Shown: positions 1 to 8,705, counted from the first letter of the stretch. The stretch is DNA of 56,074 nucleotides from an uncultured Verrucomicrobiae bacterium (GCA_943788245.1 CALSPN010000032.1:1-56074); one strand, 5' to 3'. Made by a program: numbers and translations. Notes: generated by a model from the letters alone, not told the origin.

Positions 1-75
1 GGTAATTACAGAAGCCCCGAGCATCATCAACGTAACACTTGATTTTGTAGATGGGGGCTCGTAGACGTGTCGCAT
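1..75 (-). CDS. tonB: TonB energy transducer, N-terminal fragment (runs off the window)
   Basis: Only the first 25 codons are in the window, starting at the ATG at 75 and running off the left edge. The visible residues (MRHVYEPPS, then a hydrophobic stretch that begins VTLMMLGASVI) fit the short cytoplasmic tail and start of the membrane anchor of a TonB protein. The call rests mainly on position: it lies directly after exbD in an operon with the DUF3450, TtpC-like, ExbB, ExbD, TonB order known from TonB2-type systems. TonB would carry proton-motive energy from ExbB/ExbD to outer-membrane receptors. The fragment alone is too short to prove the family. Confidence 0.5.
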   Translation of the reverse strand, partial: MRHVYEPPSTKSSVTLMMLGASVIT

Positions 76-114
76 GAAATTGGATTCTTCTTTGAATCTT
101 GCGGTCCTGGTAGA

Positions 115-523
115 TTAATTGTTTCTTTCAGATGCAAGACTGACATTGTCCGCTCCACCTAACTTTGCTTCATCAATCACACGAACAATCAGGCCATAGT
201 TAGCATTTTCATCACCCTGAATAATGACTGGCATGTCTTCAGATTGAGTCAGCCTTTTGACAAGTGGCCTTACACCGGCCACACCAATCTCTCTTCCCCC
301 ATAAACCACTTTTCCATTGCTGGTAATGGCGAGTAACACACTGTTCTTTTCCAGAGAAATGGCGGAAGCAGATTGCGGCTTATCAACTTCAACCTCCCGT
401 TTCTTCGACAAAGACTGTCGTCACGATAAAAAAGATCAGGAGAATGAAGACCATGTCAATCAACGGTGACACGTTGATTTCGGAGACCTCTTCGACCTCA
501 GTAATGGACCTCCGCGCTCTCAT
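115..523 (-). CDS. exbD: ExbD/TolR biopolymer transport protein (one frameshift)
   Basis: ExbD is the proton-channel partner of ExbB in TonB-dependent transport: one membrane helix with an essential Asp and a periplasmic domain. The start is the ATG at 523, overlapping the stop of exbB as ATGA. Residues 13-38 hold the family signature ([21 protein letters not shown]), including the channel Asp. The periplasmic part ([42 protein letters not shown]) lies in another frame. Removing one base near 398-400 joins TTVFVEETG to [11 protein letters not shown], giving a protein of about 135 residues, the usual length. The gene is probably intact in the cell and the extra base a consensus error. Confidence 0.85.
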
Positions 524-1204
524 GCTGGGCTCAGGGCCTTTTCGCCAAACGGAGCAGCAACAGACTGCCTGGATATCGTGGTGTATTGCTTGGCTGCAAA
601 TTCTGCACCATGTTTTTTGTGCATTTGAACGGTAAAACTTTCTATTTTCGCGAGAAAAGGCATCATATTCATCACGTTTGCGCTTTAATAGGTGGACCAT
701 GAGTAATCCCGGAATGGCAATGCAAAGCCCAACCTCAGGAGGAAACAGGGCTGCAGAAATCCCTTTCGCCATCATTTCTGCCATTTCACCACCACCTGCC
801 CCAATGGATTGAAAAGTCATCAGCATGCCCATGACGGTTCCAAGCAGACCAATTAATGGCGCGGCAGTGACAAGGATATTGATGAAAGTGATGTTCCTAT
901 CGATGTAGGGCATTTTTGAGACAACTACCTCTGCGAATCGATTGTGGATCTCATGGATGCTCGTTACTTCATCCTGTGTATATCGAATGATCTCACCAAT
1001 TTCACCTTTCCCATTTTCAGGGTTCTGAATCCAATTCGCCCACTGATCCTCACTTAATTATGAAAGTCGCGCTTGGAAAAAATAAAGAAACATTCGAACA
1101 GCAGCAGCGTAGGTCATCAAGCCAAGAGCTGCCAGAGGGATCATGGTCCAACCACCTGCAAGCCAGGTGTTCCAGACTCGTTCTATGAAAGATTCAATCA
1201 TCAT
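520..1204 (-). CDS. exbB: MotA/TolQ/ExbB proton channel protein, short type (frameshift and in-frame stop)
   Basis: This is the ExbB partner of the ExbD that follows. It starts at one of two consecutive ATGs (1204 or 1201) and begins [18 protein letters not shown], then a membrane helix. The core ([19 protein letters not shown], then [20 protein letters not shown] and [11 protein letters not shown]) is the classic TolQ/ExbB signature. Two defects are seen. A TAA lies in frame at 1058-1060, between QARLS and [10 protein letters not shown] one-base shift near 650 moves the C-terminus to the frame reading [18 protein letters not shown], which ends at 520 and overlaps exbD. Both look like sequence errors because family similarity continues on each side. 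Confidence 0.8.
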
Positions 1205-1249
1205 GTTTTCTATTCAGTTTGGATATAATTAAATGCCACCAACATGCGC

Positions 1250-2624
1250 TCAACTCTCCGGGTCCGACAGACCATTGATAAAACCAACAGAAATCTGCTC
1301 CATGCTTCCCAAAACACCCTTGACCTTTCGGGTAACAAAAGCGTGACAAATGAGGGCGGGAACAGCTACGACAAGCCCAAATTTTGTCGTTATCAAAGCT
1401 TCGGAAATTCCGCCTGAAAGCATTCGTGGGTCACCAGTTCCAAAAACGGTAATCATGTTGAAGGTATTTATCATTCCCGTTACCGTTCCCAGCAATCCAA
1501 GGAGAGGAGCTGTTGCTGCTGTGAGGGCAATCAGAGGAATCCAGCGCTCCAGGGCAGGTTTGGCGCTCAACATTTTCTCATACATGATTTCCTCGAGATA
1601 TTCTTTCTTTTCATGCCGATTTTCTACGGCCGATTTCAAAACATCTCCAACGTAGCCTTTCATGGTATCTATGTGCTTGAGTGCTTTGGGAGCATTATCC
1701 GTTCTTATCTGGATAAAATCAACTGAAGGTCGGCGGGAGTTGCCAATTTGATGCTGGACAGTTGCAACCATTTCATCAGGGGCAATCAAAACAGGCCGCC
1801 AGCCCTAGCCAACAATGGGCAGCATCACGGGGCCACCCTTCTTCATGTGTTCAATAAGATTATCTTGAGTAGCAGCAATTTTCAGCGCATTCCCCATGGT
1901 GGGGTCAATAGGGAATTCGCCTTTCCCGGCATCGGAAAGCTGTCGGATGACCGCAGTTCGCTCAGCACCAAGATCCACCACTGTTGGTTTGGGGGACCCC
2001 AATTGAAGTTGAGCCAACCCGGCGCTTGCGGTGTCCGAACTGGCGAAAACAGCAAAAGGCCCCATCAGGATTACCTCTCCATTTTCAAGGACACCACTGG
2101 GTGCAAGTGCATCACTGGTAAATTTTTTTCCGCCAATCAGACTTTCAAGCCGGTCAATGGAAGCATCTAGGAGGGCAACCTGAGCATCCGCAAAATCCCC
2201 TGGGGAAAGGTCAGGGTTTTTTGGAAGCAAACTGTAAAGCCCGAACAGCAGATTGATAAGTTTCGACTTCAGTGATATGGATGCGGGTTTTCGAACAATT
2301 GAGCATATTCAGAAATGAGGCCGTTGAGATAGGCTTTTTCCTCGTTCAAACCCTTGGTATGAGTTTTGAGTGCATTCAATTCAACCAGTTGGTTGTCAGA
2401 GGATCTTTCCAAACGCGACAGCTCCTGACGTTTTTTCGATGACTCGGGCTTCCAATTCGTTAATCCTTTTTGAAAGCGGCACCTTTTCATCAGCGATCTT
2501 TTTTTTGAGAGGCGCTTAATACTGTCAGTGCACTTTCAAGGTCTGATTTAAATGAATCTTGCAACTGCTCAAGATTCTGAGCGTGCAATAAGCCCACAGA
2601 AAGAAGGGTAGCTACAGCAGCCAT
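1250..2624 (-). CDS. Long ExbB-family protein, TtpC-like TonB2 component (about seven frameshifts)
   Basis: This is a long member of the MotA/TolQ/ExbB family with a periplasmic coiled-coil N-terminus, like TtpC of Vibrio TonB2 systems. The start at 2624 reads MAAVATLLSVGLLHAQ, a signal peptide. Pieces in order are a coiled coil (IADEKVPLSKRINELEARV, then RQELSRLERSS and EEKAYLNGLISEYAQLFEN), a middle domain (DASIDRLESLIGG, GPFAVFASSD) and the channel domain (IPLIALTAATAPLLGLLGTV, GGISEALITTKFGLVVAVPA). They lie in different frames. The shifts sit at T8 2499-2506, T6 2431-2436, GGG 2285-2287, T6 2217-2222, near 1803, GGGG 1779-1782 and A4 1715-1718. One base at each rejoins a protein of about 455 residues. 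Confidence 0.8.
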
Positions 2625-2667
2625 CTGCCTCACTAGCGTTTGCTGGAAATATCATGAGTTGCATCAT

Positions 2668-3438
2668 CTAATTGAGTTCAATGGGTAGTTCCACAAACGC
2701 AGCTGGTTTGCCGCCCTGATAAATATCAATAGCCTGCTGGATTTTCGCAGCAAGCTCGGGCTTGATGCTCCATTTCCACCCGTCCTCACCAGGAGAGCCA
2801 ACCCCCGCAAATTCACCCGAAGGATCCACAAAATAAGCTTGAGCTAACCCGACGTAAATGACTTGAGCCTGAACCTCAGCTCCGGATTGATTTTTACGAA
2901 GCTCGGATACCACAGACACTCCACCGTTGAACTTGTCTACTTCATTGATTACCCCCAGTAGGTTTTGCATGCGGGTAGAAATAGATAATTTTGTTTCCAG
3001 AGGAGCCTCAGGAATACGATCCAGCAAGGGTGAAATCCGGTCACTGACAGCAAGAGGGAGTAGTTTGGAGAGTTGTTTCAACTTGCTTTCAAGCCGCGAA
3101 ACTTCACCTTTCAAACGATCCATGTACTCGATGAGGGACCTCTTTTCGCTGGTGGTCGAATCGAACTCCTCCTCAACCTGACCCCGCCCTGTATCCACCT
3201 TGGATATTTGAGCTTCGGTCGAAGCCAACTCGCTTTCATAAGCCTCGATGGACTGAGAAAGAATTTCTTTTTCAATTTGCCAGTCAGCTTCAAGGGTGGA
3301 TCTTAGTTGACGCGCCTCAACCCATTTTTCAACGGTGTTGCGTGTCTCGACCAATGGAGATTGAGTCCATGCAGGAGACGCAACTAGGACGACCAGTAAA
3401 ACGACCGATAGATAGATGAACTGTCTAGGAAATCCCAT
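2668..3438 (-). CDS. DUF3450 family protein, first gene of the TonB2-type operon
   Basis: This 256-residue exported protein has a signal peptide (FIYLSVVLLVVLVASPAWTQ, cleavage after Ala-Trp-Thr-Gln or close by) and a long coiled coil (about residues 50-125). The C-terminal domain includes QVIYVGLAQAYFVDPSGEFAGVG, then GWKWSIKPELAAKIQQAIDIYQGGKPA. This fits DUF3450, a family found almost always upstream of the long ExbB in TonB2-type clusters. Its biochemical role is unknown; a periplasmic scaffold for the TtpC-like protein is my inference. The frame is intact. The start ATG at 3438 faces a divergent secreted-protein gene, so the roughly 230 bp between them probably hold promoters for both. 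Confidence 0.85.
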   Translation of the reverse strand: MGFPRQFIYLSVVLLVVLVASPAWTQSPLVETRNTVEKWVEARQLRSTLEADWQIEKEILSQSIEAYESELASTEAQISKVDTGRGQVEEEFDSTTSEKRSLIEYMDRLKGEVSRLESKLKQLSKLLPLAVSDRISPLLDRIPEAPLETKLSISTRMQNLLGVINEVDKFNGGVSVVSELRKNQSGAEVQAQVIYVGLAQAYFVDPSGEFAGVGSPGEDGWKWSIKPELAAKIQQAIDIYQGGKPAAFVELPIELN

Positions 3439-3624
3439 TTGCCGACAACATTCACGCAGAAATGTTTCGGCAATCTGTCTTAAATGTTACGATTATGTGA
3501 CATCTCGACCTGACATAAGAGTATCACGTAACTTACCGATTCATCGCCTGCCTGCAGGGGAGTTCACGTTTTTGTCACATAAATGCAATCCCGGTGACAC
3601 AGCGGCGAGGGAAAAAGGTAAAAG

Positions 3625-3642
3625 CTATTGAACGTTCAATAG
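3625..3642. promoter_or_regulatory. Perfect 18-bp palindrome, candidate operator
   Basis: CTATTGAACGTTCAATAG is identical to its own reverse complement over all 18 bases. It ends 30 bp before the ATG at 3673, a typical place for a repressor site. The TGAACGTTCA core resembles operators of TetR-type regulators, but no such regulator is in the window. The binding protein is unknown. Confidence 0.5.
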
Positions 3643-3672
3643 AGATTGAAATACCGAGATAAAACAAAAAAG

Positions 3673-5244
3673 ATGAAACAACTACTCAATACATTGGCAA
3701 TTATGATCTTTCTGTTGCCAACGATCACATCATGGAGCGCAACCATACAGGTGACGGATGCAAGTATTCAGGGTAACACGACCTGGACGGCTGATAACGA
3801 ATATGTTCTCAACGGTCTGGTCTTCGTCGAAAATGGTGAAACACTCACCATCGAACCCGGCACTGTCATCAAAGGCAAACTCGGCCAAGGTGCTGATGCC
3901 AGCGCTCTGGTCGTTGCACGTGGTGGCAAGATCATGGCTGAAGGAACAGCAGAAGCTCCCATTATCTTCACTGCCGAAGAGGATGACGTCAATGATCCCG
4001 AGGATTTTGGCAGCACCGATCGTGGCATGTGGGGTGGATTGATCGTTCTTGGTAACGCTACCTTGAATAGTCCCGCTGACAGTGGCTCTCCCATTACCGA
4101 TAACATCGAGGGAATCGACATCAACGAGCCAAGGGGTGGGTTCGGCGGTAACGATGATGCCGACAATAGCGGTGTTCTCCGTTACATCTCCATCCGTCAT
4201 GGTGGCACGCTCATTGGAGCAGACAATGAAATCAACGGACTGACCCTCGGCGCTGTTGGTAGCGGAACAACCATTGAGTTCATCGAAGTCTTCGCCAACC
4301 TGGATGACGGGATCGAATTCTTCGGAGGAACCGCTGAAGTCAAGTTCGCCTCGGTAAGCTACTGTGGTGATGATAGCTTTGACTACGATCAGGGCTGGCG
4401 CGGTAAAGGTCAGTTCTGGTTCACCATTCAAGACGGTGACGGTGGGGATGCCGGTGAACACGATGGGGACATCGACGATGATACCAAAACTCCTCTTTCC
4501 AAACCCACTATCTATAATGCAACGTTGATCGGCGCTGGTAAGGATTCCGGTAACAGCAAGCGCGTCTTCAATATTCGCGATAACGCTGGAGCCATGTATT
4601 ACAACAGTATCTTCACCGATTTCAATGGCCGGGCCATTGATATTCAGGATGACAGTGCTGGTAGGGCTCAGGCCGGTGATATTGACTTCCGCAACAACAT
4701 CTGGTGGAGCTTCGGTGCAGGCGATACGGGCGAGAGCATTGCCAATGCCAATGCGCAATACCTCTTCTCCGAAACTGATCGCTTAAATCAAATCATCGAC
4801 CCTCAAATCACCGCCATCAGTCGTGATTATGACGCGATGCTTGACCCTCGCCCAATGGCTGGCAGTCCTGCACTGAGCAATGCACTCTTTGCCCTGCCTG
4901 CAGGTGATGACTTCTTCATGAATGTCGATTTCCAGGGCGCCTTCGGAACGTGGAACTGGCTTTCAGGGTGGACAGCCATGGCCAGTGGTGGATATATCAG
5001 CAATGAAGAAGGAACAATTCCAACGGTGGATCCTTTACCTGTTGCCATCAGCATTCATGCGGAAGTGGGTTCATTGATGTTGGAGTTTGTATCCGAATCA
5101 AATGTGACTTATCAGCTGCAGTCCAGCACGGATTTCAGTTCATGGGTGGAGGAAGGCGAAGCATTGATCGGATCGGGCGAATCAATCTCGATTGTCTTGC
5201 CAGCTCAGGGCAGCTTGAATTTCTTCCGAATTCTGGCTCAATGA
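3673..5244 (+). CDS. Secreted beta-helix-like repeat protein
   Basis: I start at the ATG at 3673; an in-frame TTG at 3646 lies closer to the palindrome and adds nine polar residues. The protein (about 523 residues) has a signal peptide (LLNTLAIMIFLLPTITSWSA). A long body follows with repeats of small and acidic residues (ENGETLTIEPGTVIKG, GKIMAEGTAEAPIIFTAEED, RGMWGGLIVLGNATLN, NLDDGIEFFGGTAEVKFASV) that reads like a right-handed beta-helix. The last 45 residues (VTYQLQSSTDFSSWVEEGEAL to NFFRILAQ) are a tail often seen on secreted Verrucomicrobiota proteins. No catalytic motif is visible; surface binding or adhesion is possible. It is divergent from the TonB operon. Confidence 0.75.
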   Translation: MKQLLNTLAIMIFLLPTITSWSATIQVTDASIQGNTTWTADNEYVLNGLVFVENGETLTIEPGTVIKGKLGQGADASALVVARGGKIMAEGTAEAPIIFTAEEDDVNDPEDFGSTDRGMWGGLIVLGNATLNSPADSGSPITDNIEGIDINEPRGGFGGNDDADNSGVLRYISIRHGGTLIGADNEINGLTLGAVGSGTTIEFIEVFANLDDGIEFFGGTAEVKFASVSYCGDDSFDYDQGWRGKGQFWFTIQDGDGGDAGEHDGDIDDDTKTPLSKPTIYNATLIGAGKDSGNSKRVFNIRDNAGAMYYNSIFTDFNGRAIDIQDDSAGRAQAGDIDFRNNIWWSFGAGDTGESIANANAQYLFSETDRLNQIIDPQITAISRDYDAMLDPRPMAGSPALSNALFALPAGDDFFMNVDFQGAFGTWNWLSGWTAMASGGYISNEEGTIPTVDPLPVAISIHAEVGSLMLEFVSESNVTYQLQSSTDFSSWVEEGEALIGSGESISIVLPAQGSLNFFRILAQ

Positions 5245-5276
5245 TGTTTGCCCACACCTATTGAGGTAAAAGCAAG

Positions 5277-5304
5277 GCTCCCCAGAATTGGGGAGCTTTT
5301 TTTT
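5277..5304 (+). terminator. Rho-independent terminator of the beta-helix protein gene
   Basis: GCTCCCC (5277-5283) pairs perfectly with GGGGAGC (5290-5296) around a six-base loop, followed by eight T residues (5297-5304). It lies 33 bp after the stop of the gene ending at 5244. Confidence 0.9.
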
Positions 5305-5363
5305 GGTGAACTACTCAGCAAGTATTTGAATTGCTGATTGTTTTTGAATTTCCGAAAACGCTG

Positions 5364-6434
5364 TCATTCATAGTCTGGTTGAGCCAGGTCTTGCCCCCTT
5401 GCAAGTTTGACCATCTTCTCAACGAGTTCATCCGTGTTCCAGGTGTTACCGATAAAAATTTCCTGAATCTTACCCTTTGGATCCACGAGGACAGTCCGTA
5501 GATTATGGTCCCAATCCATGACGGTATTTTCGCTACGATAAAACATCAGTCCAAACTGTTCGGTAAGCGCATCAATTTCGATCATGGCTCCTGTCGCAAA
5601 AGACCATTTTTCAGGATCATACTGATATGCGCTGGCGTAGAACTTGAGCCGCTCGGGCGTGTCATTGACTGGGTCGAAGCTGATTGAAAGCAATTGCCAG
5701 TTGTCGGGACCATCTTGAAGCGCTTTGAGCTTTTGCTGCGCATCCAAAAATTGTTTATTCATTTTAGGACAGAAATCCGGAAGCGGACAGCGAGTGTAGA
5801 TAAATGTAATCGCCAGAGCCTTGCCACGATATTGCTCAAATGAAATAGGCTTGGATAACTGATTGGTCATGGGGTAGTCAGGAAGCATATCTCCTATCAT
5901 CAAGGGCTCTACCTCGCGGACCCGGCGCCACGGAGCTGTCTTTGAAAGCTCGTCAAGCGACGGCACTTCAGCACTTAATTTCTCTACGCCATCGATCCAG
6001 CTACGCCCATCCGTCACATGAAGCAGAAAACTGATGGTATCATCCGCCTGGATAGATGCCCATTCATTGGTGTTGCCAATATTGAAAGGCATGGTCATTT
6101 CCTTCATATAGTCAGGAATCTCCTCATGGTGAATACGCGCTCGAGACAGATCGGGCTCGATCGATTTGACAACCCCGGAAACAGTGAACAGCTTGAGTTC
6201 ACTGACAGTTGCTGAGACAACCTGATCGACTTCGGGTTCTTTGGGTTCAATCGGGCCTGGCTCTTCGCTCGTCTCAGTAGCAGCACTCAAAGCCTCGGGC
6301 GATTCAGATTGAGCAAAGGCAGGCTCTCCCTCTTCAACCTGCCCGCAACCAATCCAGAAAACAATCTGGTGAAGGAGCAGCACTGTGAGAAGTACCTTGG
6401 AGTAACGATGATGAATCATGTCTTTAGATGACAT
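5364..6434 (-). CDS. SCO1/SenC lipoprotein with N-terminal CusF-like copper-binding domain
   Basis: SCO proteins deliver copper to cytochrome oxidase or act as thiol reductases. I start at ATG 6434 (MSSKDMIHH), because the upstream GTG at 6497 runs into aroB. The signal ends in FWIGC, so Cys30 is a likely lipid anchor. Residues about 80-150 look like the CusF copper-binding fold (VSGVVKSIEPD, EEIPDYMKEMTMPFNI). Residues about 180-350 are the SCO thioredoxin fold, with the metal ligands TRCPLPDFCP (Cys216, Cys222), LSISFDPVNDTPERL and DWDHNLRT (His). The two Cys residues are separated by five residues instead of the usual three. The gene stands alone; no oxidase genes are nearby. Confidence 0.88.
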   Translation of the reverse strand: MSSKDMIHHRYSKVLLTVLLLHQIVFWIGCGQVEEGEPAFAQSESPEALSAATETSEEPGPIEPKEPEVDQVVSATVSELKLFTVSGVVKSIEPDLSRARIHHEEIPDYMKEMTMPFNIGNTNEWASIQADDTISFLLHVTDGRSWIDGVEKLSAEVPSLDELSKTAPWRRVREVEPLMIGDMLPDYPMTNQLSKPISFEQYRGKALAITFIYTRCPLPDFCPKMNKQFLDAQQKLKALQDGPDNWQLLSISFDPVNDTPERLKFYASAYQYDPEKWSFATGAMIEIDALTEQFGLMFYRSENTVMDWDHNLRTVLVDPKGKIQEIFIGNTWNTDELVEKMVKLARGQDLAQPDYE

Positions 6435-6527
6435 AGATATCTCTTTATTTCCAATCAATTCAACGAAACATGTCCGATTAAATTGATCTTGAAGCACGTT
6501 TTGACCTCATGGACTGAATCAACTATT

Positions 6528-7643
6528 GTGAGGGACGTGAAAAGTGTCAAAGTCCCATTGGAAGAAAGATCCTACCAAATCGTTATCGGTCCATCGCTTT
6601 TGAAGGCCGTGGGCCGGAGGTGCAAACAATTGAAACTTGGACAATCCTGTGCGGTTATTACCGATGATCGAGTCGAGCCACTTTACGCAAAACCTGCGAT
6701 CGATTCGCTGAAAGCGTCGGGGTTCAATGTGACGTTGATCACCATTCCGGCCGGAGAAAAATCAAAAAATCTACGCTTGGTGCAAAACTGCTATGATCAA
6801 CTTGCGCAGGCACGATTGGAACGGAATTCATTCGTGCTAGCTCTGGGAGGAGGAGTTGTAGGCGATCTTGCGGGCTTTGTTGCTGCAACTTATCTGAGGG
6901 GAGTGGACTTTGTACAGGTGCCAACGACCTTGTTATCTCAGGTAGACAGCTCGGTGGGTGGCAAGGTAGGGGTCAATCTGAAAGCAGGCAAAAATCTGGT
7001 CGGGGCATTTTACCAGCCCCGCCTTGTCCTTTGTGATCTGGATACGCTACAAACGCTGCCACCTCGTGAATTCAAAGCGGGACTCGCAGAGGTGATCAAA
7101 TACGGCATCATCGATGATGCCCGCTTGTTCAAAAAACTGGAATCAGAAATGGAGCGGATACTAAAACAGGATCCTAAAGCCCTTGGAAGTATCATTGCCA
7201 AGTGTTGTCAAATTAAAGCCAAGGTGGTGGGTGCTGATGAGAAAGAAAGCGGATTGCGCGCGACCCTCAACTACGGACACACCATAGGTCACGCCATCGA
7301 AGCAATCACTCGTTATGGTACGTTTCTTCATGGCGAGGCAATATCCATAGGTCAAATTGCCGCAGGCGTTTTGTCCCATGCACTTTGCCAATTTCCCGAA
7401 AAAGATATGGAGCGCATCAGAGCCTTGTTTGAAAAAGCCAAACTGCCGACGTCCCTTAGATTCACTGCGACCCAAAGAGAAAAACTCATGAAAGCAATGC
7501 AGTTGGACAAAAAAGTAAGTGACGGCAAAGTGAAATTTGTTTTGGCATCACGCATCGGTAGTGTTTCTCCGGGACATGTCGTGCCAAATGATATGATTCA
7601 TGCGGTATTGGAGCAGATAGGTCTCGAATCATCTGAATCATGA
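6528..7643 (+). CDS. aroB: 3-dehydroquinate synthase
   Basis: AroB makes 3-dehydroquinate from DAHP, the second step of the shikimate pathway, using NAD and a divalent metal in the cytosol. Visible signatures are IPAGEKSKNL, ALGGGVVGDLAGFVAATYLRG, VPTTLLSQVDSSVGGKVGVN (active-site core), FKAGLAEVIKYGII and LNYGHTIGHAIE, which supplies metal-binding His residues. The longest frame opens at a TTG (6483) and overlaps the SCO gene promoter. GTG codons at 6528 and 6537 are nearer the usual N-terminus (VKVPLEERSYQIVIG), and I chose 6528. It is a canonical AroB and not the AroB-like EboD, although ebo-type genes are elsewhere in the window. Confidence 0.93.
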   Translation: MRDVKSVKVPLEERSYQIVIGPSLLKAVGRRCKQLKLGQSCAVITDDRVEPLYAKPAIDSLKASGFNVTLITIPAGEKSKNLRLVQNCYDQLAQARLERNSFVLALGGGVVGDLAGFVAATYLRGVDFVQVPTTLLSQVDSSVGGKVGVNLKAGKNLVGAFYQPRLVLCDLDTLQTLPPREFKAGLAEVIKYGIIDDARLFKKLESEMERILKQDPKALGSIIAKCCQIKAKVVGADEKESGLRATLNYGHTIGHAIEAITRYGTFLHGEAISIGQIAAGVLSHALCQFPEKDMERIRALFEKAKLPTSLRFTATQREKLMKAMQLDKKVSDGKVKFVLASRIGSVSPGHVVPNDMIHAVLEQIGLESSES

Positions 7644-7666
7644 AAGTCAATGGCCTCAGTAAATAA

Positions 7667-8092
7667 TCAGGAGGCATTTTGAACTCCACAACTTTCTGGT
7701 GCGGCAAATTCGGAAGCATGTCCCTTCAGGTCCAGACGAGGCGGAAGAATCTGACTTTCAGGATTCAAAGCATCCTGAAGTGCCAAGGCACGCCTCAGAT
7801 CGCTTGAAATCAACCATGGAAGCATCCGTAAAATCGACTTCCCTTTGATTTGTTTCAAACCCTGCAAAAACTCAAAATCTACGGGCTGGTTCGCTCTGTT
7901 CAACTGGAACTTTTTGGGAATCCTCCCCCCCGAAAAGACAGCAGGTAGAAACTTAGCAGAATTTTTTTAATACAAGCGGCATCATGACGATACCAATTGC
8001 CCCAATGGATGCGATTTTCCTTTTAATCTGCAGGGCGGAGGTTAGTTTATGTCCTTGTGGAGGACCACGGAAACTTTTTTTGAAAGTATCAT
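7667..8092 (-). CDS. Hypothetical protein, about 140 residues, two homopolymer frameshifts
   Basis: I do not recognise this gene. The C-terminal 78 residues are open (7667-7903). Restoring one base at T7 8075-8081 and one at T7 7962-7968 gives a continuous product from ATG 8092. It begins MILSKKSFRGPPQGHKL, continues LQIKRKIASIGAIGIVMMP and SAKFLPAVFSGGRIPKKFQL, and ends FEFLQGLKQIKGKSILRML, then LISSDLRRALALQDALNPE. The N-terminal part has a short hydrophobic segment; the rest looks helical and basic. It is divergent from the phosphatase-like gene at 8165. A random frame is possible but would not be expected to read on so cleanly after two repairs at homopolymers. Confidence 0.4.
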
Positions 8093-8164
8093 TTTGAGAA
8101 TTCAAAAGAAGGCTTGCTTACCTTTTTGAGATGAGAAATGCGTCAAAATTCTGTCTATTAAGTA

Positions 8165-8701
8165 ATGAATAAGGTTTTGTTTATTTGCACCGGCAATTGG
8201 TATCGAAGCCGATTATCGGAGGTGTTGTTCAATTATTACGCGATGATGTGTAAGCTGGATTGGCGCGCTGATTCTCGAGGCATGACAGAGACCCAGATTA
8301 GAGGCATCTCTCCAGACGCCATGCAATACCTTGAGCAAAAAGGCCTCCATACGTATCTGGACGAACCTCGCGATCCTGAAGCAATTAAAGTCTCCGACCT
8401 GGAGGAAGCGGATCTTGTGCTTGTCCTTTGTCGTGATGAACATGAAGGAATGATGCGCGAACGTTTCGGGCAAATCCCGAAGATCCTGGAGTCGCAAGGC
8501 AAATTGCGGTTCTGGAATGTCTTCGATGTTCCGGTGGAAGCACCCTCCGGACTGAAGAGTCTGTTTGGAGTCAAAAGCGCGCGCCAATCGCAGCCATCGA
8601 AAAGCAGTTGTGAACATATTGATCTTGCTGTCAAATTGCTGATTCACGAACTTTCCGAAAACCAGATGAAGGTCACTCTTAATCCCAGTGAGGTCGAGTA
8701 G
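8165..8701 (+). CDS. Low-molecular-weight protein-tyrosine-phosphatase-like protein
   Basis: This 178-residue cytosolic protein opens with a phosphatase loop, FICTGNWYRSR, keeping the C(X)5R catalytic pair (Cys8, Arg14). The usual CxGNxCRSP is changed to NWYRSR, so the second Cys used by arsenate reductases is absent. A candidate general-acid Asp is in FWNVFDVP (about residue 120). It may therefore be a phosphatase of the LMW-PTP superfamily rather than an arsenate reductase. The substrate is unknown. The gene is isolated between two minus-strand genes, ending 4 bp before the convergent ABC permease. Confidence 0.75.
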   Translation: MNKVLFICTGNWYRSRLSEVLFNYYAMMCKLDWRADSRGMTETQIRGISPDAMQYLEQKGLHTYLDEPRDPEAIKVSDLEEADLVLVLCRDEHEGMMRERFGQIPKILESQGKLRFWNVFDVPVEAPSGLKSLFGVKSARQSQPSKSSCEHIDLAVKLLIHELSENQMKVTLNPSEVE

Positions 8702-8705
8702 AGAG

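Noticed and set aside
1250..2624. Programmed ribosomal frameshifting in the TtpC-like gene
   Set aside because: Seven shifts in both directions in one gene cannot be programmed. They fall at runs of one base, as sequence errors do.
3730..4758. 342-residue minus-strand frame inside the beta-helix gene
   Set aside because: It is a long open frame only because the plus-strand gene has repetitive codons. The plus strand has a signal peptide, a known C-terminal tail and a terminator.
6528..7643. EboD (the AroB-like enzyme of ebo clusters) as identity of the gene at 6.5 kb
   Set aside because: All segments fit ordinary AroB, and it is more than 20 kb away from the ebo genes.
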